From Aphelocoma coerulescens (lineage: Eukaryota > Chordata > Aves > Passeriformes > Corvidae): a stretch of DNA of 64,000 bases. This document shows, piece after piece, positions 36,525 through 47,900 of this stretch. The notes under the pieces are model-generated. The model was not told the origin of the DNA and did not search any database. It worked only from the letters and a program-made list of their open reading frames with translations. A program made the translations under genes and the position numbers. The stretch is from the NCBI RefSeq assembly GCF_041296385.1, contig NW_027184085.1, positions 13,635,301 to 13,699,300 on the forward strand, given 5' to 3'. Every line of letters starts with the position of its first letter. Positions within the stretch are counted from its first letter, which is position 1.

Positions 36525-38002
36525 TTTTACTAAATCAGTTGGAGATTTTATTTTTTAATTGGCAGAGCATTTTTCGAACAGGTCCAATGCAAGAAGTTAC
36601 AGAATGACACTTTGCCATCAGACATCTACAGAACCTGTGAGGAATGATTCTTAGCACGCTTTGATTTGAACTCCTAATTTCAACTAGACCACAAGATTGA
36701 GTTACAGAGGACAGAATCAACAGCCACACTGATGTTCATTTGGTATGAAGAGTTGCTTCTTTTTAATGTCATTAAGTAACAGATACTACAGTTTTGTGTA
36801 ACATCAATAAGTTTCTACATTTCCAGTTTGAGACAAATACTTAAATTTGTGATTTCATTTTTTAATTTTTTTTTTTTTTTTTTTTTTGCATTACAGAAAG
36901 TGCAAGAAAAGTTTGTATACAAGACTAATTGCATGACTGGCTGAACTAGCTACTAAGGCTGTATTCAAGTTGACTTTCTTAGCTCTCCAGTTTAGCAACA
37001 GCTTAGGCATTTGATTTAACAATAACATTTCAAGTTTATACTTAGCATTAACAGAAAAACTTCTGACACATCAGTCATCACCACTGGCCAAGAATGCTGT
37101 TACAGGCAGTTTTAACTGGTTCAAAAATCTGTTAGTAAAGAGGCTCTTGAGAAAAGGCATGCTTTTCAAGAGATAGAGTACTACCTCAAATAAATGGCAC
37201 AGAGGTGGTGCAGCTGTTCACAAGGAGCCTAGGCATGGAGTGATACCCCACCCCACCATGTGACAACTGAAACTGAGCACATCAGGGATTCACTGAGATA
37301 TAAGCAAGAACCTTACCTGCTTGTTCCATTTGTCTGCCAAGCCACCTTAATAAAAAAGTAATCCTAGTAGATTTCCCTCCCTGAAAAATGCCATATTAGC
37401 ACCAAGACAACAGTTAGTGTCCACAACTACCTAAATGTTCTGCAAGAAGTTTTTCAGCTTACAGTGTAGGCCTCTAGTACTCAGGGCGTCAGCAGTGCTG
37501 TTACAGACCCCGCAGTCCCTTAATGACACATTTACGGCAGAATGATACTTTTACTTTTAGTTAAATAGACTAATATTAGATTCTTTTCCTCTACACATAG
37601 TTATATTTTTGTGGCTTAGAGACCAAGTCATCTGTCCAGTCACCAATTAGAACTGAGTAGCATCCACTTAACTTTACAACTGGCTGCTGCTGTCATAACA
37701 GGCAACTGACCTAGTTGTTTAAGGTATGGAGTTTTAGCTACTAATTCAATCCCCTTGTGCAAAGGCAACACCTCTTCCCTAGGTACATTAAGTTCCTCTA
37801 TTTTGGGACAGTAAGTGCTGTGTAAAGGGAAATAGTACAAGACACATTACTCAGTGCTGCCAGAGGAGTGCAAAGAACTAAAGTAAAGGTAACATCCACC
37901 AATTTGAATTTGGGTTTTCAGCGTGAGTCAATATCCCCATTTGCTTTGCCCTGAATTATCTTCTTCACAGCATGTTCTTTGAGGGTCCATGCTTCAATCC
38001 AC
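36525..38002 (-). other. DAB2: Candidate DAB2 3' UTR exon
   Basis: The splice donor directly after the DAB2 stop requires a downstream non-coding exon. The best acceptor I can see is at 38003-38004 (ATATATCCAG, preceded by a pyrimidine-rich stretch). An AATAAA at 36552-36547 (minus strand) would end an exon of about 1.45 kb. An A-run (T-run on plus, about 36864-36886) lies within it. There is no coding signal here. Another acceptor or an earlier signal (AATAAA at 38183-38178, which lies upstream of this acceptor) is possible. Confidence 0.35.
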
Positions 38003-38859
38003 CTGGATATATTTTAGATTGCAGACATCATGAAACAACAGCAAGAATAGCAGACAGCAAAGTGAAACACGTAGAAAAATCACGTTGAGAAGAGGTCCAG
38101 TTACTCCATTTGTCCTTTTCTGATTATGCCTAGTATGATGGAAAGGAATTAGTGTTAGGATGGTTCTAAGTTATGGCTTTATTGCTTAAACAGAGCCACT
38201 GAGAACAAAACTACAGCCATAAATACCAACACTTGTCTTCTGTCAGAAGCTAGACAGTATTTCAGTGGAAGACTTAATGGTATTACAGAAGAAGATTTTA
38301 TGGATCAACAGATCATACTCTCCAGTCAATGGTAGGAAATTTTAAATTACATTAGTTTTTAGCAATAAAAGCTCTTCTAACAACTTTTGATTAAAAATCA
38401 GAGTAAGAGCCTTACTCTAGTTTTGCTCCAATTTACCCAGAGTCCATAACTGCAACTGTTGAGGTGATTAGACTTCAGAAAGCTGTATGCTTTATACACG
38501 GCACTCTATGCTAACAGTCTCCCACAGATATCTGAAGGTATTGAAGTCAGCTCCTGTGTCTTCTGCAGCACATTAGTTTTCCTCAAGGGAAGGAAATCTA
38601 GATCCTATTGTGGGCGTGAGATTTAAGTCTGGGGAAGAATAAAGGCTCTAAGAAAGTGAAGCTGGCTAGGCTTAGACAGAATGCAGCTATGTACAAGTCT
38701 GATACAACTACTATAGCAGAAGTTCTTTCAAGCACTGTTTGCCATACTTTAGAGGGCATTAGTGTTAAGCTACTGCAGTTTTTAGCTATCCCTTTACCAA
38801 ACATTTCCTCAATAAATTTCAGAGGATGAAGTAAGCTGGTTTATTAGTGGAAGACTTAC

Positions 38860-38927
38860 CTGATCTATGCAAACGGGTTGCCAAAATTATCACCAAAAGG
38901 ACCAGAAGGTGATTTCTGGGATTCTTT
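38860..38927 (-). CDS. DAB2: DAB2 exon 14: last coding exon with NPFA end
   Basis: Coding part 38927-38865: [20 protein letters not shown] then TAG. The C-terminal NPFA matches the human end (DPFGNPFA). The bird C-terminus lacks about 20 residues present in mammals between exon 13 and this motif. Five bases after the stop an ideal donor (ATCAG then GTAAGT at 38859-38854) indicates that the 3' UTR continues in a further exon. Confidence 0.9.
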
Positions 38928-41900
38928 CTAAGGAAAGAGAGATAAGCTGTTAGTGGATTTCCAGTTTTCACCAGATTTGCTCTGCATGGCTCTATGAGAG
39001 TAGCTCTTTGAGCTAATCCCTGTTCCAAACAGCTGGAAAGAATACTCCAGAACTCCTGCTAAATATGCATTTACTGTACTGCTTCAACAAAACAAGGGGG
39101 CTCTAAGCTATGCTAGCAGTTATGCTAGTCCAAGGAAAGGTATTTTTCAGAAAACCATGTTTGCTGCTGAACACTCATTTGGAGCCAGTGGAGTCATGAT
39201 GAGATATCTTTAAGTCGAATGGTAGAAGTCTTAAGTCAGCAGTCTGGAAGTGGTCCAGAATTTCCACTGAGGGCTTCAAGTGCTGTGTCCCAAATGCAGT
39301 GATCTGGTGAAGCCACTTTTTCCCCCACAGGGTCCTGAACATGGAACCTCCCATTTTTTCAGCTAGAGAGCTTCACGATCCACAGTGCTCAGTCTGCTCT
39401 AAAGAGGGTTATATATAACGAAAGTGGAATATTTCTGCAGCTACATTATTTGATATTCTTTTGTAGAAGGTCCCAGTACTAAAGAGCTTTCTGCTCATCT
39501 TTGCAGCTTGGGAAACTGGTTGTGAAGCCAAGCCAAATAATAATGCTTTGTTAGCCTTCTTGCAACAAATACCTTCTGCTATATTACATATTATCCTCAA
39601 AGAGGCAAAGGGTTTTTGTTGTATGGCCTCTAAAGCCAGGACTAAGCTACTACTCAAACATAGGCACCACAGTTATTAAGGAGAAAGAAAGATTTTTGAT
39701 GGATTTTTTGTGATGGTGATGTCATTTGGGGGGGGGTTGATGGATTCTTCTTTTTTGTTTGTGTTTTGGTTTTTTTGTTTGTTCGGTTTTTTGTTTTTTT
39801 TTTTTTTTTTTTTTTTTACTACTTACAGATGAAGGACTGAAAGGGTCTGTTTTATCTTGACTTTCAAACAGGCCATCAGCTGGCAGTGCACTTAGTCGAG
39901 GAACAGGCTTTGGTGGTTCTAAAAAAGAGAGACATACTGCTGTATCACTTAACAGCTTTAACAAGAACTCAGGTCTGCCTATATAGCAACACCACAGCTC
40001 ATCTAATTAGAAAAAGAAAAATCTTACATGGAAGTTGCTTGAAGTAACTTTGAGCCACAATTTTAACTCTTGCTTGTCCCTCACTAACCTTAAGCTGGAT
40101 GGAAATTCTAACGTTGTACAGACTTAAGTTTACCTCATTCTAGTAAAGTCATTTAGGCACTAGGTGTCAGTGTTTAGCCACTGCCGCTGATCAAGCCTTC
40201 AATTTATTACTTGAGACAGCCCTTCAACCCTCTACTTCAGTAGCCGTCAAAAATGCTACCAGTCATTTTGGCAGACAGCTTGCTACCTTCCATTTCATCA
40301 TGATCTGTACTATCTTTAGAAATGTCTACTTTACTACTAAAGCAAAGACTGAAAACTCCAGAAGCACCTGAAAGGCTTTGCTGTTCTCCTCTCCTCGCTG
40401 GGACTGCAGGTGGCTTTGTCAGCTGGAAGTCTTTGAACATTTCCTTGACATCCTTCATTTCTTTATCCCCAAGTGGATCCAGAGCAATGAATGCATCACT
40501 CTCTTTCTTAGACAGCTCCTTCTGCGGTGTAGTTCTGGGCGGTGGCTGAGGTGGGCTGGCTGTTGTTGACACGGAGGGCAGTGCAGAGGCTGTATGAGCT
40601 GCTAGCGTTGGAGATGTGAACACATTGCTCTGGAAGGGATTTACAGCACTGGTTGGCTGTGCCCAAGAACTCGGTGGAACTTGTGCTGGCTGTGACCAGA
40701 GACCAGAAGACTGAGTGGGTGTGGCACCAAAAGATGCAGATTGGTTCCAGCCTGACACTGCTTGAGTACCAAAGGCAAGTGGCTGAGTAAATCCTGGAGA
40801 CTGAGCAGGCATCATAGACCCATGAAAGACTGATGTAGCCTGAGTGAAGGAAACTGTCTGTGGGGTCCATGGTGATGAAGTTACTGGCAAGCCACCTGTG
40901 GGGAGATTGTTGTTACACAGACTTCAGTCATCTGAAGACCCACAAGCAGGAGTGTATCAATTCCACAAAGTGTACCAGCAAAAGATAGTAATGTACTGTT
41001 TGCAAAAATCTCTTGGTTTGCACTTACAAATCAAAACATTTGGGGGGTGGGAGAAAGGGTTTAATTTTTTACTTTACTGCATTTCAGTGCTGCAAGGACA
41101 AAATTGAGGTTGTTGTAAGGGAAGGAGGAACATACTCAGCTCTAGCACAGAAGTGACAGGTGGATTTGCCATATAGTTACTTCTGTTTTAATGACTGTTA
41201 AGAAACTGTTACTCTGATCTCACAAGTTGTGCTTGGCTCACTTGAGCCTTGTGTACCTGAAGCAGCAATCTGCTGTCAGAGTTAAAGCAAAAAAACCCTG
41301 ATCCATTTAAGCATGCAGAGTTTAGCCCTCTATTCACAGGACTTAATAGTTTAGGGCAAACAGCACATGGATTAAAGGGTATAGCACTACACAGGAAGTA
41401 CAGGAAAACTAGGATCTGTGTTTTGGTGTTAGCAGGTATCTTGGAGTGGAACAAGACCTTGGCTTTTGTAAACTAACCTAAACCAGCCAATGGAGATGCT
41501 GTGGTAGAACTTGTTTTGAAGAGGTTCAGTGGACAAGTTGGTAGAGCTCCTGCTTGTGCCCCTGAGCTCAAGCTAAGGCTCTCCGTAGATGGCACAAAGA
41601 AGTCTGAGCTGAATAAGTCATTCGATGCAGTCTAGAAAGAAAAAGAAATTTATGAGATGCCATGGCAGAAAACATGCTAGCACGATAAGGGCTCCCTGGT
41701 CCAGAGCTAGAAGATTTTTTCATCTAAAGAGGAGGAGAGAGTTTTGATGTATCATTTAGAGTATAATAGCTTCAAACATCATCCTTTTTTTCATGCCTAT
41801 GGAGATACATGGCATTAAATAGGCAAAATATGTAGCAGTCACAAGTCAACAGCAGGACTTAAACAACAGCAGAAGAGCAGGACTTAAAATGAGTAAATTA

Positions 41901-44900
41901 CTTGCTATCACAGTGAGCTTCCCTCTGCATCCCACCCCTTTAGACACTACAGCTTAGTCTGCAGTAATGCCCATGGTTGTGGCAAGGCCAGCAGAGTTTT
42001 GCGTAATTTGTGTACAAGATAAATCTGATCCAGAGCCACCCTGTGCCTAATCGGGCAAGTCATTGAAATTGCCTTCAGTAGGCAAATACTGAGAAACCAC
42101 ATGGGTTTCTGTAAGCTAGTACTAGTATCTTATTGTTATGAAACCACAAGTTGATGGGCACACTGCTATTATAACAGATTCTGGCATTATATCAGGTGTT
42201 AATATGCATAGCAGCGTACTTACCAGACCTTTACAGGAGTATGGCAGCATTAAAGAAGAGAGTACAGAATTTAGTGACCATAACTACTATGAAGCATTCA
42301 CAGATACTAGAAGGTACCATGGCTGCAGAGAGGTTAGAGTAAGCAGGCCAGGCAGAAGTAGATGTGTTGTGAATCTAGGTAGCCAGTTATACAGTAATAA
42401 GAAGGAAAAGCTTCCTTCACCCAGCTTCTCCAAGTAAAATCATGAGTATCACCATAAATTACTTGAACACTGTTCACCTTGACAGATCTCCTTCCTCTTC
42501 CTGGCTTGGTATTCTGTGGTGGTGGGCTAATTGTTATAGACTCATGTGGCATGAATTGGATATTGTTTTCAGATTCCAGCTTTACTCCATTCTGCAGAGA
42601 TAATCCTTTGGAAGCACCTTCCACAAACAGGTTTGTTGGGACTTCAAGAAAACCATTCCGTTCTCTCTCTGGTATCACATTGGAAATTCTTGCTGCAGGT
42701 GACTTACTCTCAAGTGGCCACTGGCATGTTAGTGCTTCTTGTTTGCCAGTTCTGTTAGAAATCTGGTCAAACTGTTTATCAAAGTAGTCAATCTCACCAT
42801 TTAAAGCACCATTACCCACTGGTGTCAAGGTACTCAGACTTTTCTTCTGATCAGATTTTAGAGAATCAAATGAAGATGGTGCAGATTGGGCTGGCTGTGT
42901 GAAAGGATCATCACTGAAAGGATCTGGATTAGGTGTGGGAAAGAAGCTGAGACTGGTAGAGAAAGAATTCTCAGGCAAGAAGGGTGTCTGTGCCTTTGGT
43001 TGTGGAAGAGAGGCTGTGATGCCATTCAAGAAGAGATCCTCTTTTGGAAAGGTTTGTTTGGTCTCAATTTCAGAATTAAAATCCACTAACAGGATCTCTT
43101 TAGCTTCCTATTTTTTCAGAGAGAAAAATGAAGTTAGTTATTTGTAGATTTTGGTGCACAGTGAAAAAGCTCAAGGAGAATAGCTGCAAAAGATCCTAGT
43201 ATCCAATACATTATACCAGTAAATATTCAAAATCAAGGCAAGCACTGCTGTCTATAGTCAAATTACAGCTATTTGGTTTCTGAAACTCAATACTAAAACA
43301 TCTGTTTCCAGATCCCATAGAAGAACTAGGATCTGATATTTAACTATCTGGTGGCTGTAGAGTCAGTAAGAACTAAATACACCTAGGCTTTCACTTGAGT
43401 CAAGCCCCTGTTTGAGTTCTAGTCCTTAGTTTTGTCAAGTTGTGAAATCACACTGCCTTAGTATGACTTCAAGTTGCAGTCTCAGCTTCAGAGTAACACT
43501 GGAGAACTACTTTCCAGTGGAAGATAACATGCTAATTCTCCACCAAGCATGCAGGAGAAGGGTGAGACTTGGTCACTGCCTGGGTTGACAGCATAATTGC
43601 ATCATGGCTGATGGTGGCTTATAGTGCCAGATTTAAAATGATAGGGTTTTTGGGGTCATACTGAACTATGACCAGGTTTATGCAATTAGGCCAAATTTTG
43701 AGCTAGAGCTACTAGAATGACATTAGTAGAATTAAGTGCTAGAATGATGTCTAGTGATTAAGTGGGTACTTCTATAGCCCTACCCCACTAGTACACTGAT
43801 GACTGCTAGACAGATGTCTCAGTAAAAAATGTATTTATTACTAGGACTAAATTTGCTTTCAAAGAAAAAGCCAAGGCAGCTAAGCTAGACTCTACTTACG
43901 GTGGGACTGGTCATATCAGGAGGTGTTGACATATCCCCAAACAAGTCCATCTGGTCAACTCCCTTGAAGCCAGAAATATTGAAAGAATTGATAGCTGTTA
44001 GAGCCCTCACAAGAAAAAGAATCAATCATTATGCAGATTTACTGTAAAAACATCTATAAACAGTGCATTTCCTATACAATATGGAAACAATCAATCAGTT
44101 ATGAACTCCTTAATGTCATCAACAAAGTTTTAAAATTTAACCTACCAGTTTAATTTTGTCAGCTTGATCAGCAGGCAGTGCTTCACCACCATTCTGTAAT
44201 AGATGGATAAGAGTTTCAGAAATAATTGGAATTTCAAAATTTGCCTTAAGCAAGGGACTTGCAGGCTTTAAAAAAGCAAGTGATGGAAAAGGGAAGCATG
44301 AGAGAGATCACTACTCAGTATTAGTTCCATAGACCCCTTTTATTTCCATTTCAATGTAATTAGGCATCTGACATTGCCTTCATAAAGCTGGAAGCATAAA
44401 GAAAGTCAAAGTTAGGTGTGGTGCAGCAGCATACCTAATCAAGAGAGGCTGAGTGGGAGTAACCTACCTCAGTCTTACTTGCTTCTTCACTCTAAAGAAA
44501 AAAGAAGACTTTTAATACCTAAACATCACGTAGAATGTCAAAAGCCTCTCACTTTGGAGGAGCTTACTAGACCTAGGCAATCAGACAGCTGGCACAACTG
44601 CCAACCAATAGCTTCCAGTGTTCCTGGATTTAGGCAGAGTTCAGTGTCAAGTCTTACAAGAGCCCAAAACTCAGCCAAAGTTGAAATAAGCTTTATGCAA
44701 AGTCATGCAGTTTCTGTATTTTTACTCACCTTTTTCTTTTCTTCTTCTTCCTTCTTCTTCATATTATATATTAGTTGGAAGAGGTCCTTAAGATCAGAAA
44801 CCAGAGGCTCGGCCTGGAAAAGAATGTAGTTTTTAGGCCATGTACTACTTTTACTTGGACTTCTACTGCTGCTATCTGTGCAACAAGCCAAACATTCATA

Positions 44901-47900
44901 AATGGTGCAAGACTTAGGTTGAGATAACAGGAAAAGCAAGAGTTTAAAGAACTGTTTAGTCTTCATACAAGATTCTGCTTATGCAGGATCCAAGAACGGA
45001 ACACAACCAGTACAGAACTGTTAACTTTACAGGAAAAATGGCTGTACACAAATTTGTGCTAACCTGTTATGTTTTTGCTAAAAAAACTAGTAGCAATACT
45101 ACTTAAGTGCATGGCAAGTCCTAGAAGTGCAAAATTTATCCAAGCCTTCTGGTAGTCTCCTGAGAAGAAAAGCATTTTGCATTTGTCTATTTTCTACCAA
45201 CTCCAGCACTGAACCTGGAGAAAGCTTCTATAAATAATACTACTTTTATTTTAAGCAGTATACAAATAGCAAATGAGCAAGGCACCTCAAATGTGTAAAG
45301 CAGAGACCAGCTTTAAATGGGATCTGTGGCATGATGACAGTTTAATGTGAATTAGAAAGGCATGGCATGCCCTGCACATACATTAACAAGAATCTTTTTG
45401 CTGAGTTGGTGGCAAGTTCAGCTACACTGCTTTGGAACACTTGTGTCGGGCATACAGCAGCTGTGTCAACATCTAAAGTAGAACAAGTCCCCTTCTACAG
45501 CCACTACCTTTGGCTCAAGCAGAGAATCCTTTGAACAGATCTCACTGTTCATACCTGATAACTATCCTCTCCTAATCACAGGGTTTAGACATGCAGCTGC
45601 AGAAAGAGCCATTTCAAGAGTTACTGACTTTAGCAAGGAGTACAGCTGCAGCAGACTAGAGCTGCAAAAGTCCTTACTTCTAAGCTAGATAAGTTTATGT
45701 CAAAAATAACCAGCAGCAAGTCGAGAGCTGTCTAAAGCCCGGCTGAGCTTAGAGGCTGGCAAGCAGCACCCCATGGTGAACTGAGGGAATAGACTCCAGG
45801 GTACATACAAAAGGCTTTTGTGCTTAATCTACAATTCCATTGAAACCAAAACAATTATTGATCAGAATGCTGACAAACTAATTAAACAAACTTAGAAGAG
45901 GGTCTTATAGCTGTTACTGAAGTAGTAACATGCTCCAACAAGGATCTCCTCAGTCCCACCTGTAGTGGGTCCAAAGCTGCCAACAGGTTCTTTGGGAGGG
46001 CAGGCAGGAATGGGTAAAAGAAATTTTTAGCTTTGAAGTCTGGGCTTATCAAGTCATTATAGCGGCTATTATACAATCATTATAAAAATGAGTTGATAAA
46101 CAATAAATACCTAACTTCAGGTTGTTTGTGAAGCTCCATAATTCTCAGCAGTATTTTTAAGTAGCTTGTTTCCAGTTTTGCTGACATACAGATTCCCCTC
46201 AGGGAGGCTAACCTTGCACACAGGATTTCTGCATAGGAGGAACCTTCATAGAAGGATCAGAATCCCTCCCACAAGTTAAGGTTAGGAGGTCCTAGGAGGA
46301 CCAGACCTGTCATTTACAAGCCCAGAATCATCGTTGCAATTAAATAACTGGTTTCCCTGCTGCACAAAGCAAAGCATCACATGAACTAGACAAATGTAGT
46401 TCTATATTCCTGTTAATTTTGAGTGATGCTCTGACTTCTTTACTTAAGAAATTGTACTCTCGCAGTGGGAAACCTGTGATAATGGCTCTGTTCATCTCAC
46501 TAATGACTTTCATGGTATATAGAAAAGTTAAGCATCGTTAATCATAGTAACCAAGACTACTTGAGTGCTTTTTTTCTGGACTACAAAGAAACTGTACAAG
46601 TGAGAAGCCAGTGTTTACACTGTAAATTCCTACTGTCCTTCTTTCAGTAAAGTCTGTCCATGCATGCTGGTATTCTCCATAAGAATTTTGTAGGATTACC
46701 AACAAAACACTACACACTTATCACATGTTAGATGTTAATACAACAGCCTTATGCACAGCACATGAAAAAAGTATCTGATCCATACCTGTTGGGCTGTTTT
46801 TATGGCAAAAAATTGGTGCTGGCCTTCTCCTCCACATATATAGCCAAAGGCACGATTGTCTGTTACATCCCGAGCAATAAAGGAGATTTTGTTTACTGGA
46901 TGCTCATGCTCTATGACCTGGAATTGGGAAAAAAATAACTATTGGTTTAAATTGCTGGAAACATAATAGCTGCCATTCTCTGTAGTTAGAATGATTGAGA
47001 CTGTTAAAAAGCTTCAGTCCAAACCTCAGATTCATCAGCCTTTGACTAAGCACAATAGGACATAGCTGTCTTTTTGCCAGGAGTTTTCAACATTGCAAAC
47101 ATTTCACAAGCCAATTTATTTATGTGGAAGTGGGGAATGGTGCCATGAAGAAATCTAATTCGGATTGGTCTAACTTCCAGGTGCCTCACTAGCTTTAAGA
47201 AAATACATTATATCTTACCCCAGTTTTCTCGTCCATTATCTTGATACCAGAGAGGGAAATGTTTACCCAGATCTTCTGTTTGTGTTGACCCTGGGAGCGG
47301 GCTGCTGCTGCCATTCCCTGAAGAGAATGAATGTCAAAGTATTGATGAGACTTCTGTTGGATTGAGCTTTAATTTTTCTTTGCAACATATGACTCTTAGG
47401 TGTAAAGTGATACCACAGAACTAGACTGTTTGCTCTGTAAATGTTTTAGAGCTTTAAAACTGATTTTAGTTCACAAAACTGCTGCAGTAGCAGTATCCTT
47501 ACCTGCTTTTTCAGCCTGATCAAAGGTATGTGAGTGCTCTGTACTACAGAAGTAGTAGTCTTTGTTGCTGTAGGGGTTAATTTATTTTTTGGTTTATCTG
47601 TATCACTTGGTGTCACCATTGACACAGGATGCCAACTTGTGCTTTTAGGTCAGTGTTAAATTGCACAGCAATCCCCCCTTCCCTTCCAAACCCCAAGCTC
47701 ATAATTTATGACGAAATTCATATTGCTGGCATTCATACTGGATGCTTACAGACCCAAAGGAACATTCCCAAACTTTTTGAGAAACCTTTGAGCCAGAGAT
47801 TACATCTTAGGAAGTAATATCCATCTAGACAGTGCTGTTAGCATCTACATTACCATTAAGCTGTATTTGAAGTTTTGCCAAAGTGACTATTTGATTTGCA

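Noticed and set aside
43963..44011. Longer form of DAB2 exon 9 using an upstream AG (CTAACAG)
   Set aside because: It breaks the reading frame with the phase-0 exon 8 and leads to an early stop.
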